Below, piece by piece: positions 1 through 6,306 of a stretch of 6,918 bases of DNA. Position 1 is the first letter of the stretch. Each line of letters begins with the position of its first letter. The notes beneath the pieces were generated by a model. It searched no databases and was not told the origin of the DNA. It saw nothing but the letters and a program-made list of their open reading frames with translations. Both the position numbers and the translations under genes were made by a program. The stretch covers positions 1 through 6,918 of the forward strand of contig JAHFRR010000071.1 of NCBI GenBank assembly GCA_023266165.1, read 5' to 3'. The stretch comes from Thiotrichales bacterium. Lineage in GTDB: Bacteria; Pseudomonadota; Gammaproteobacteria; Francisellales; CACEW01.

Positions 1-1188
1 AGCACCCTCTCGAATTTTAATAGGCGTGATATCAGGCCAGGTTTGCCCGTTGATCTTCCAGATGTATTTTTGCATATCGCCTGTCAGGTTGAGTGTGACG
101 ACCTGCGTGATAGGGCGAGGTGGCAAGGGATGCAAGCTTTTCATCAAAAGCTCTTGTTGATTATTCAGAGCAGGTGCTGTTTGACTTGCCGTTTCAGACA
201 GGAGAGGGATCTGAGCGTGCGGTGTTACGAGTATCAGACCCGTCTGCTGATCCGTACCTTCGACTTGCCCCAAGATGGGAAACGCTCCGCCCGATGCAGG
301 GATATGCACACGGATATCAATCCGCTGGCCCATCGCCAGCTGGAATTGAGGTGCTGGAAGCGGCTGAATATTTTTACCGTCAAAAGCAATGGCTTCGCCC
401 TTTAACTGCCCCAGATGGATCCAGAAATTGCTGCCTGAGGCGCCATCAATTACGCGCAATCGCACCCAGCTGTTGGGTTTGACGGAAATCACTTGAGGAT
501 TCTGGAGGGTATGACGGTTTGTCAAAAACGCATCGTAATGAACATCATTGAGATCAGGCTTAAGATCAGGTTTGGAAGTTCCCATATTCATGCTTTGATT
601 CATGCCCATCTGCATGCGGGCACTGGAGTTCTGTAGGTTTTTAAGAATCTGCTCAGGCGATTGAAAACTAAAATCTTCAAACAGAACCACCACTTGCTGG
701 TCTTTCGGATAGCGTGAATGGGGGTTGAGAATAATCAGAGGGGCTGCCATCAGATCTTGCACTTGCAGGCCTTCATGAGAGTGCATCCAATAAGTACCTG
801 ATTGTACCAGAGGAAAGGTGTACTGCATGCTATGGCCCGGCAGGATAGGGTTTTGCGTGACGCCTGGCACGCCATCATCTCGATTCGGCACAAGTAACCC
901 ATGCCAGTGAATCGCTGTGGGCACCTGAGTTTGATTGTCGACGATGACATTAAAAGTCTTGCCCTCAACACCGGTATATCCCCAGCGCCCATTGGTTTGG
1001 AGAATATTATACACTTGCTTAGATTTTTGATGGATATGAATGGTTTGTGAAATCACATGGAGTGTAATAGGGCTCGAGCTGATATTGGCTGCATGCGCCA
1101 TATTCAAGAGTCCAGAGAGTCCCGAAAGCCCTAATAGCCAAAGTAGATATAGGGTTTTAAATTTTTTATTTCTTATTTTTTTCTTCAT
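1..1188 (-). CDS. Secreted multicopper oxidase (laccase/CopA/CueO-like), C-terminus cut by window edge
   Basis: This is a periplasmic-type multicopper oxidase, probably acting in copper tolerance or oxidation of phenols or metal ions; the substrate cannot be read from the sequence. The frame is open for 396 codons to the left edge without a stop. Residues 1-34 form a signal peptide: a lysine-rich n-region, a Leu/Gly-rich core, and a likely signal-peptidase I site after AHA (32-34). No twin-arginine motif is present, although many bacterial family members use Tat export. Cupredoxin domain 1 carries the copper motifs HWHG (His94, His96) and HSH (His136, His138), with the family stretch DGVPGVTQNPI at 105-115. 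Domain 2 includes a Met-rich segment (Met192, 194, 196, 200, 202). Domain 3 begins near WKINGQTW (377-384). The C-terminal HPxHLHG and HCHxxxH motifs would lie outside the window. The start overlaps the nrdR stop as ATGA, and no strong Shine-Dalgarno precedes it, so translational coupling is likely. The family call is secure; the subfamily is not. Confidence 0.93.
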   Translation of the reverse strand, partial: MKKKIRNKKFKTLYLLWLLGLSGLSGLLNMAHAANISSSPITLHVISQTIHIHQKSKQVYNILQTNGRWGYTGVEGKTFNVIVDNQTQVPTAIHWHGLLVPNRDDGVPGVTQNPILPGHSMQYTFPLVQSGTYWMHSHEGLQVQDLMAAPLIILNPHSRYPKDQQVVVLFEDFSFQSPEQILKNLQNSSARMQMGMNQSMNMGTSKPDLKPDLNDVHYDAFLTNRHTLQNPQVISVKPNSWVRLRVIDGASGSNFWIHLGQLKGEAIAFDGKNIQPLPAPQFQLAMGQRIDIRVHIPASGGAFPILGQVEGTDQQTGLILVTPHAQIPLLSETASQTAPALNNQQELLMKSLHPLPPRPITQVVTLNLTGDMQKYIWKINGQTWPDITPIKIREGA

Positions 1189-1232
1189 GAGGGGCCTACC
1201 GTGCTGAGTTGTATTTTATTTTTTATTTTTTT
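1161..1232. repeat. Two similar A/T-rich tracts flanking the nrdR-oxidase junction
   Basis: On the plus strand, 1161-1182 and 1213-1232 are near-copies built from T-runs broken by single A residues. They lie about 30 bases apart on either side of the ATGA junction. The right-hand tract encodes the Lys-rich NrdR tail (KTKKIKNK) and the left-hand one the Lys-rich n-region of the oxidase signal peptide (KKKIRNKK). They may be chance low-complexity sequence or a small local duplication. Confidence 0.4.
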
Positions 1233-1679
1233 GGTTTTGAGCTGATCTAACAGGCGCGCAAACTCTTCCGCGTTTTCGAAGCGACGATAGACCGAGGAAA
1301 AGCGCACGTAAGCCACGGCATCCAGCACTCTGAGCTCCTGCATCACCCACTCGCCTATCTGTGCGCTGGGAATTTCCTTTTCGCCACAAAAACGGATCAT
1401 CTTGATCAAACGAGCGATCATAGCATCAATGTGGTTGACAGGGATGGGGCGCTTTTGCAGAGCTAACTCAATCCCTTCTCGCAGCTTTTGGCCATCAAAA
1501 GGCACGCGTGTTTGATCTTTCTTGATGACCTTGGGCATCGCCATATCAATGCTTTCATAACTGGTGAAACGCTCGTTGCACTGGGAACAGCTGCGCCGAC
1601 GACGCACGGTATTGGTCTCGCTGACCCAGCGAGAGTCTGTCACCTTGGTATCTTCACATGCACAGAAGGGACAGTACAT
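1185..1679 (-). CDS. nrdR: Transcriptional repressor NrdR (zinc ribbon plus ATP-cone)
   Basis: NrdR senses ATP/dATP and represses ribonucleotide reductase operons in the cytoplasm. The N-terminal zinc ribbon has Cys3, Cys6, Cys31 and Cys34, followed by NERFTSYE (35-42). An Arg-rich stretch, VRRRRS (25-30), fits its DNA-binding role. The ATP-cone spans about residues 49-139 and includes MPKVIKK, RVPFDGQKL (58-66) and VAYVRFSSVYRRF (122-134). At 164 residues it is slightly longer than the usual roughly 150; the extra tail (148-164) is Lys-rich and encoded by an A-rich tract. The start is fixed by AGGAGA eight bases upstream and by the canonical MYCPFC beginning. nrdR commonly neighbours ribD or glyA, but here it sits between a shortened AAA-ATPase gene (51-base gap) and a multicopper oxidase that it overlaps by four bases. 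No NrdR-box pair or reductase gene was seen in the window, so its targets must lie elsewhere. Confidence 0.97.
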   Translation of the reverse strand: MYCPFCACEDTKVTDSRWVSETNTVRRRRSCSQCNERFTSYESIDMAMPKVIKKDQTRVPFDGQKLREGIELALQKRPIPVNHIDAMIARLIKMIRFCGEKEIPSAQIGEWVMQELRVLDAVAYVRFSSVYRRFENAEEFARLLDQLKTKKIKNKIQLSTVGPS

Positions 1680-1693
1680 GCAGGAGGTCTCCT
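1680..1693 (-). promoter_or_regulatory. nrdR ribosome binding site inside a small dyad
   Basis: Read on the minus strand, the nrdR Shine-Dalgarno AGGAG (1689-1693) is followed at once by AC and then CTCCT (1682-1686), its exact complement. A four-pair stem (AGGA with TCCT, loop GACC) could partly hide the ribosome site. The spacing from AGGAGA to ATG is eight bases. The site is clear; the hairpin is short and its function is inference. Confidence 0.5.
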
Positions 1694-1730
1694 ATTTTAT
1701 CTTAATCTTCGCCAGCCATACTAGAGATAC

Positions 1731-2903
1731 TCAAAGTTTCACAGAGATATCTGCACTATGCTCAAAAGCATAGGCGTTGAGTAAGATGTTTTTGAAAGAA
1801 TGCTCTACTTCGTAGTTGGGGTAGCCAAGGCGGTAGAAATCCCAGTCTTTGTCATAGTCCTGAATGGTCAGATAGCCTGCCTGGAACAAGACAGCCAGAG
1901 GATCTAGCGAATCAATCTCGAAAGTACTGAAGCGTGATGCGAGGGCCTCGGCATGCTCGGCCTCCAGAATATTGAAGTTTTGGCTTTGGATCAATTTGAT
2001 CAAAAATGTCGGTGTGCCGCTTTCAAACCAGTAGTTTTTAAAGCTTAATTCATTGAGTAACAAAAGTGTCGAAAAAGGATTGTAAACGCTGAGGGGACTC
2101 TCACTGAAGCGATACCCGTTATACCAAAATTTGATTTTATCAAGACAATCTGCAACGGTTAAACCCTCAGACTCTGCCAACGCATGAATGCCTTCTAAGT
2201 AGTTCTGCGCTAACTCTTCTTGTGTCATGCCGCAAATCGCGGCATAGTGTGGGTTCATGGTGATATCTGTCAAGTGATTCAGCCCGCTGAACACCCCTGT
2301 TTTTGCAAACTTGGTCACGCCTGTTAAGAAGACGAACCGAATGTATTCGTCTTGGGATTTGATGACCGTGTAAAAGCCCTTCAGAATTTCACGGCGCTCA
2401 ATGGCTAAAGGGAGATCATCAATGACATCTAAAATGGGTTTATCATATTCGTCAATTAAGATAACAACGGGTTTCTGGTATTTACGATACAGAGCTTCGA
2501 TTAAAATTCGAAAATTTAATGCGTAAGCCTCGGCTCCCAAGGTAATGCCGTAGTTTTTTGAAATCTCCACTAAAGATAGATTCATATAGTCTTCTAGGGT
2601 AATGCCCTTAGCAATACTAAAATCAATGCGAATAATGGGATACTCTTGCCAGTCATACTGGGTTGAATCCAGTTGCCCCATATAAAGGTTTTTAAATAAT
2701 GGACGATTCCCTTTGAAAATTTCATTGAAGGTTGAAACCATCATACTTTTGCCAAAGCGGCGAGGGCGTGATAAAAAATAATAACGCCCATTGGAGATCA
2801 TACGCCATGCAAACTGGGTTTTGTCAACATAGGAGTAGCCATCATTGATAATGGTTGAAAGTGTGCTGATTCCGACGGGATATTTCATAGGATGTTTTGC
2901 CAT
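1731..2903 (-). CDS. AAA-ATPase-like protein (AAA-ATPase_like/DUF1703 family), lacking the C-terminal PD-(D/E)XK nuclease domain
   Basis: This belongs to the large family with an N-terminal AAA-ATPase-like domain (Pfam PF09820) and usually a C-terminal PD-(D/E)XK nuclease-like domain (DUF1703, PF08011). The cellular role is not established. Visible motifs are the N-terminal YVDKT (25-29), Walker A RPRRFGKS (46-53), Walker B VVILIDEYDKP (146-156), FLTGVTKF with a likely sensor (192-199), FWYNGYRF (259-266), VYNPFS (273-278) and GYPNYEV (360-366). The protein stops at residue 390, only 24 residues after GYPNYEV, whereas members with the nuclease domain are generally around 500 residues or more. 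The 51 bases before nrdR encode no remainder. This looks like a truncated derivative that keeps an intact ATPase part. Base composition appears more AT-rich than rluD or murF: 2461-2520 has 18 G/C in 60. That fits acquisition by transfer. It begins 65 bases after rluD. Met1 has only a weak ribosome site, and Met6 is an alternative start. Confidence 0.85.
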   Translation of the reverse strand: MAKHPMKYPVGISTLSTIINDGYSYVDKTQFAWRMISNGRYYFLSRPRRFGKSMMVSTFNEIFKGNRPLFKNLYMGQLDSTQYDWQEYPIIRIDFSIAKGITLEDYMNLSLVEISKNYGITLGAEAYALNFRILIEALYRKYQKPVVILIDEYDKPILDVIDDLPLAIERREILKGFYTVIKSQDEYIRFVFLTGVTKFAKTGVFSGLNHLTDITMNPHYAAICGMTQEELAQNYLEGIHALAESEGLTVADCLDKIKFWYNGYRFSESPLSVYNPFSTLLLLNELSFKNYWFESGTPTFLIKLIQSQNFNILEAEHAEALASRFSTFEIDSLDPLAVLFQAGYLTIQDYDKDWDFYRLGYPNYEVEHSFKNILLNAYAFEHSADISVKL

Positions 2904-2947
2904 GGTCTTACCAAATAGTATGCCTGATATGGGTACGCTGAAGAGGC

Positions 2948-2956
2948 ATTATAGCA
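2948..2956 (-). promoter_or_regulatory. Extended -10 promoter for the AAA-ATPase-like gene
   Basis: Read on the minus strand this is TGCTATAAT, a perfect TG-n-TATAAT extended -10 element, placed just after the rluD stop codon. Transcription would start near 2941, giving a leader of about 38 bases to the start at 2903. No good -35 hexamer lies 16-18 bases upstream, which extended -10 promoters can tolerate. It may also drive nrdR and the oxidase, since all three genes are co-directional with small gaps. Confidence 0.55.
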
Positions 2957-2968
2957 TAAAATCTTCTG

Positions 2969-3937
2969 CTACGCCTTCAAAGGATCATGCGTTTTCAATA
3001 AGGCCAGCAGGTCTAAAAAATCTTGAGGAAGTGGTACGTCAAACACGAGCCTTTCTCCCGTTTCAGGGTGATCAAAGCCCAAATGGCTTGCATGCAGCAT
3101 TTGGCGTGAAGTTGCCCGAATCGCGTTTCTGACCTGTTCGCTCACTCCTGTGGTAAAGTTCAAGCGTCCGCCATAGACGGTATCTCCGACAATGGGATGA
3201 TGGATGTGGAGCATATGCACACGAATTTGGTGGGTGCGGCCTGTTTCAATCTGGATTTTCAGATGGGTATAGTGTTCAAATCGAGTCGCGACGCGATAGT
3301 GTGTCACAGCTGGTTTTCCATAGCCTTTGGGTGCAACCGACATCTTGGTGCGATGATGTGGGCTTCTGTCGATATCCGTTTCAAGGGTACCGCCTGCAAT
3401 CATGGGGCCTTTGACGATGGCCTGATATTGTTTTTCAATACCATGCTCTGAGAATTGCTGAATCAGAGATTGATGGGCTAAGGCTGTTTTGGCTATCACC
3501 ATCACGCCTGAAGTGTCTTTATCCAGGCGATGGACGATCCCTGCCCGGGGGAGATCTTGCAGGGAGGGGATGTGGTGTAACAGGCCGTTGAGCAGTGTTC
3601 CGGACTCAATACCAGAACCTGGGTGGACAACGAGACCTGCGGGCTTATTGAGAACCAGAACGCTGTCATCTTCGTATAAAATCTCAAGGGCCATCGATTG
3701 GGGGAGATCTGACAGCGAAGGTGCAAGCTCAGCAAGAATCTCAATTGTCTCACCGCCCAGCACTTTTTGCTTGCCGATCACAGGCGTGCCTTGGTGGGTG
3801 ATATAGCCCTTTTCAATCCATTGTTGGACGGTCGAGCGTGTGCGGCCTTCTAACAGTGCAGCGAGGGTTTTGTCCATGCGCTCGCCATGAGCAGACTCTG
3901 GAAGAGTGATTTGCGCTTCAAAGATTGACACAGCCAT
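2969..3937 (-). CDS. rluD: 23S rRNA pseudouridine synthase RluD
   Basis: RluD converts uridines in helix 69 of 23S rRNA (1911, 1915 and 1917 in E. coli numbering) to pseudouridine during late large-subunit assembly. Residues about 17-75 form an S4 RNA-binding domain. The catalytic domain shows LVLNKPAGLVVHPG (94-107), HRLDKDTSG (136-144) with catalytic Asp139 at the same number as in E. coli RluD, GKPAVTHYRV (207-216) and ETGRTHQIRVHM (231-242). The length of 322 residues is normal. RluC and RluA are alternatives, but the S4 domain, length and placement divergent from bamD favour RluD. In E. coli and many relatives pgeF (yfiH) follows rluD; here an AAA-ATPase-like gene follows instead. The start is supported by family alignment, with a weak GGAAA ribosome site upstream. 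The stop is TAG. Confidence 0.95.
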   Translation of the reverse strand: MAVSIFEAQITLPESAHGERMDKTLAALLEGRTRSTVQQWIEKGYITHQGTPVIGKQKVLGGETIEILAELAPSLSDLPQSMALEILYEDDSVLVLNKPAGLVVHPGSGIESGTLLNGLLHHIPSLQDLPRAGIVHRLDKDTSGVMVIAKTALAHQSLIQQFSEHGIEKQYQAIVKGPMIAGGTLETDIDRSPHHRTKMSVAPKGYGKPAVTHYRVATRFEHYTHLKIQIETGRTHQIRVHMLHIHHPIVGDTVYGGRLNFTTGVSEQVRNAIRATSRQMLHASHLGFDHPETGERLVFDVPLPQDFLDLLALLKTHDPLKA

Positions 3938-3941
3938 AGCA

Positions 3942-3991
3942 TTTCCAGTCAGAGTTTTGTAGACTATACCTCTTTCAGGGTTTGGATTAAA
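3942..3991. promoter_or_regulatory. Candidate overlapping divergent promoters for rluD and bamD
   Basis: The 73-base gap between the two divergent starts must hold both promoters. Toward bamD: TTTCCA (3942-3947), 17 bases, then TATACC (3965-3970), with four of six consensus matches in each hexamer. This gives a start point near 3977 and a leader of about 34 bases. Toward rluD, on the minus strand: TTTAAT (3986-3991), 17 bases, then TATAGT (3963-3968), matching three and five of six. The two -10 elements overlap. These were found by eye only. Confidence 0.4.
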
Positions 3992-4010
3992 GTGCTAAAA
4001 GTGGGTTTCG

Positions 4011-4775
4011 ATGATGAATAGGATAAATAGAAGGTTTTCAATCGGTTTAGCGGTATTGCTGGGGCTGGTATTATCCGGCTGTGCCACGCAAGACCCTATG
4101 CAAAAATATGCGCATCTCTCAGCGGAACAGACGTTTGATGCGGGCCATACTGCGCTCCACAAAACCGATTACAACGAGGCTGCTCAAGCTTTCCAGGCAC
4201 TTAATGCGAATTATCCTTTTAGCCAATATAGCCAGCAGGCCAATTTAGATTTGATCTACGCAGAATATCAGGCAGATCATCCTGCGCTGGCGTTGGCGGA
4301 ATCAGATCGTTTCTTAAAACTTTATCCCACCTCACCTAACGCCGTTTATGCCTATTACATGATAGGGGTGATTAATTTCGAAAACGGCCGTGGGTTTATC
4401 CAGAGGCACTTCCCTTATACCATGTCAGACCACGACGCTCAAAGTTATCAGACGGCATTCCAGGAATTTAATATCGTGGTCACCCAATATCCTCAGAGTC
4501 TCTATGCCCCGGATGCCAGACGGCGTATGATCTATCTGGCCAATACCTTAAGTGAATTTCAGCTCAAAACCGCGCAATTCTACATGGCGCGGGGGGCTTA
4601 TCTGGCTGCGATTCATCGTGCCAATACCGTCATCACGCAATACCCTAATACGACTTCTGTCAAACCTGCGCTGCAGATTTTGATAAAAGCCTACGGGGAG
4701 CTGCATCTTACCTCTCTTCAAACAGAGACAGAGCGTGTGTATGTCTTAAATGGTGGGGCCTTGAGCGCATCATGA
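4011..4775 (+). CDS. bamD: Outer membrane assembly lipoprotein BamD (ComL/YfiO)
   Basis: BamD is the essential lipoprotein partner of BamA in the BAM complex, which folds beta-barrel proteins into the outer membrane from the periplasmic side. A short basic n-region and hydrophobic core lead to a lipobox LSGC with lipidated Cys24. Residue +2 is Ala rather than Asp, which fits sorting to the outer membrane. The rest (about 30-240) is TPR-like helical repeat. It includes the family-typical RGFIQRHF segment with a following AFQEFNIVVTQYP, then APDARRRMIYLANTL and the later YMARGAYLAAIHRAN. The length of 254 residues is normal. Two ATG codons stand in tandem at 4011 and 4014, and either could be the start; only a weak GTGGGT site precedes them. 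It is divergent from rluD and overlaps murF by four bases (ATGA), so it probably heads a transcript carrying murF and perhaps mraY. Confidence 0.95.
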   Translation: MMNRINRRFSIGLAVLLGLVLSGCATQDPMQKYAHLSAEQTFDAGHTALHKTDYNEAAQAFQALNANYPFSQYSQQANLDLIYAEYQADHPALALAESDRFLKLYPTSPNAVYAYYMIGVINFENGRGFIQRHFPYTMSDHDAQSYQTAFQEFNIVVTQYPQSLYAPDARRRMIYLANTLSEFQLKTAQFYMARGAYLAAIHRANTVITQYPNTTSVKPALQILIKAYGELHLTSLQTETERVYVLNGGALSAS

Positions 4776-6142
4776 CGTTGAGTTTAAAGTTTCTAGCAGC
4801 GCAGATCCAAGCCGCTTATCTCGATCCTCCAGGGGCTTCGGGCGTAGAGATTCCTGTTGCTCCGTTTTGTATCGATACTCGACTTCTTAAGCCAGGCGAA
4901 ATTTTTATTGCTATTCAGGCTGAGCGCGATGGGCATGATTATGTTCAGCAGGCCATTGAGAAAGGCGCAAGCGCGGTGATGGTATCCCGAAAGAGGGAGG
5001 TCTGTGTTCCCCAAATCCTGGTTCAAGATACCGTGTTGGGCATGGGGGCGTTGGCGCATGAGATTCGCAAAGCGTATACCCTTCCTGTGATCGGGCTTAC
5101 AGGCTCTTGCGGCAAAACCAGTACCAAAGAGATGATCGCTCTGATCTTGGCTGAAATGGGTGAAACGCTGTATACCGAGGGCACGCTCAATAATCATCTG
5201 GGCGTTCCCATGACCCTCTCCCGATTGACGCCCCAACATCGGTTTGCTGTCATCGAGATGGGTACAAACCATGTGGGCGAGATCCCCTATTTAGCTCAAA
5301 TCGTTGAGCCTACTGTGGCCTTGATCACCAACATTCGCGCCTCACATTTGGAAGGCTTCGGATCGTTTGAAGCGCTGGCGGATGAGAAATCTAAAATCTA
5401 CGCCCATCTCGCGCCTACAGGGATTGCCCTTATCAATCAAGATGAGGTGTATGCGCCTTTGTTTTCTCAAACACTCGATCGCCAACATCAAGTGACCTTT
5501 GGTGTGCATCATCCAGCGGATGTGAGGGGGTCTGATCAGCACTTTGAAGCAACAGGCGTTTCTTTTTTATTGACAACGCCGCTTGGATCTACGCGCATAC
5601 AGGTGCCTTTGTTGGGAGATCATGTGATCTATAACGCAGTGGCTGCCGCGGCTGCCGCGTTGTCTGTCGGGGCGGATCATGCGGTGATTCAGCGTGGGCT
5701 TGCAAAATTGAAACCCATGTCTGGCCGCTTTCATCCCCACACGCTCCCGCAAGGCGGGGTGTTAATTGACGATGCGTTTAATGCGAGTGCGAGCAGTGTT
5801 GAAAACGCTATCTTGAGCCTAGATCGCTTTGAAGGGGATCGTCTGTTTGTCATGAGCAGCATGGGGGAGCTGGGGGCATTTTCGGTGTCTTATCATGAGA
5901 ACATGGGCGATTGGATCGCCCACTCTCACATTCGAAAAGCCTTTTTGACAGGAGATCTTAGCTTATTGCAGCACACGATAAATCATGCGTGTGGGAAAGC
6001 CGTGTATTTTGAAACGCACGCGTTATTGTTAAAAGCGTTAGAACCCGAGCTGTCTAGTCAGAGTGTGGTGTTGGTCAAAGGCTCTCATGCCCATCATATG
6101 CAAGAAATTGTAAAGGCTTTGTTAGGGGTTGGACGAAAATAA
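4772..6142 (+). CDS. murF: UDP-N-acetylmuramoyl-tripeptide--D-alanyl-D-alanine ligase MurF
   Basis: MurF is the last cytoplasmic ligase of peptidoglycan precursor synthesis: it joins D-Ala-D-Ala to UDP-MurNAc-tripeptide using ATP. The N-terminal substrate domain has IDTRLLKPGEIFIAI (34-48). The central ATPase domain has P-loop TGSCGKTS (110-117), NNHLGVP (140-146), EMGTNHVGEI (162-171) and TNIRASHLEGFGS (186-198). Lys206 aligns with the lysine that is carbamylated in Mur ligases. Later motifs are GDHVIYNAVAAAAAAL (282-297), SGRF (317-320), DDAFNAS (333-339), GELG and a C-terminal KGSHAHHM. The length of 456 residues is normal. Compared with E. coli MurF, the lysine motif reads KSKI rather than KGEI, and KGSR reads KGSH. 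The start overlaps the bamD stop as ATGA, implying coupling. murE, the usual upstream neighbour, is missing here. Confidence 0.96.
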   Translation: MTLSLKFLAAQIQAAYLDPPGASGVEIPVAPFCIDTRLLKPGEIFIAIQAERDGHDYVQQAIEKGASAVMVSRKREVCVPQILVQDTVLGMGALAHEIRKAYTLPVIGLTGSCGKTSTKEMIALILAEMGETLYTEGTLNNHLGVPMTLSRLTPQHRFAVIEMGTNHVGEIPYLAQIVEPTVALITNIRASHLEGFGSFEALADEKSKIYAHLAPTGIALINQDEVYAPLFSQTLDRQHQVTFGVHHPADVRGSDQHFEATGVSFLLTTPLGSTRIQVPLLGDHVIYNAVAAAAAALSVGADHAVIQRGLAKLKPMSGRFHPHTLPQGGVLIDDAFNASASSVENAILSLDRFEGDRLFVMSSMGELGAFSVSYHENMGDWIAHSHIRKAFLTGDLSLLQHTINHACGKAVYFETHALLLKALEPELSSQSVVLVKGSHAHHMQEIVKALLGVGRK

Positions 6143-6143
6143 C

Positions 6144-6179
6144 TGACACGTTTTGTCATTTCCGCGAGTGTTTTCGCGG
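6144..6179. repeat. Two adjacent hairpins after murF, possible dispersed palindromic repeat
   Basis: Immediately after the murF stop, TGACA (6144-6148) pairs with TGTCA (6154-6158) around a five-base loop. Two bases later CCGCGA (6162-6167) pairs with TCGCGG (6174-6179) around a six-base loop. No T-run follows on either strand, so a standard intrinsic terminator is unlikely. The wording GTCATTTCCGCGA...CGCGGGG, with ATCCATACA further on, resembles the GTCATTCCCGCG-type palindromic elements scattered through many proteobacterial genomes. An mRNA-stabilising or attenuating structure is the alternative. Confidence 0.5.
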
Positions 6180-6252
6180 GGCTAAGGTATCCATACATCT
6201 TCTGGAAGCTTTGATTGGCAATCCGCTCAAGATGATTTTTATCTGCAAGCTG

Positions 6253-6270
6253 TGTTATGCTGCCTGGCAG
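6253..6270 (+). promoter_or_regulatory. Weak extended -10 candidate and adjoining dyad upstream of mraY
   Basis: TGTTATGCT (6253-6261) resembles an extended -10 element with four of six hexamer matches, but no convincing -35 is seen at the right distance. It overlaps a perfect odd dyad, CTGCC-T-GGCAG (6260-6270). If real, it would give mraY its own promoter with a leader of roughly 40 bases. The remainder of the 164-base murF-mraY gap shows no gene. Confidence 0.22.
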
Positions 6271-6306
6271 AAGCGTATGAAAACCTAGAAATCTTAAGGA
6301 GATACG

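Noticed and set aside
43..482. Two overlapping plus-strand open frames of 120 codons
   Set aside because: They lie antisense to the clearly homologous multicopper oxidase and show no recognisable domain.
2920..2949. Inverted repeat ATGCCT / AGGCAT around an 18-base loop in the leader of the AAA-ATPase-like gene
   Set aside because: Only six pairs with a long loop; such pairs arise often by chance, although one arm touches the -10 element.
4793..5272. 159-codon minus-strand open frame
   Set aside because: Antisense shadow of murF, whose motifs are continuous across this stretch.
6162..6179. Rho-independent terminator for murF
   Set aside because: The stem is present but no T-run follows on either strand, so it is listed as a hairpin/repeat instead.
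6215..6244. TTGGCA as a -35 for an mraY promoter
   Set aside because: The hexamers at 17-18 bases (TTTATC, TTATCT) match the -10 consensus at only one or two positions.
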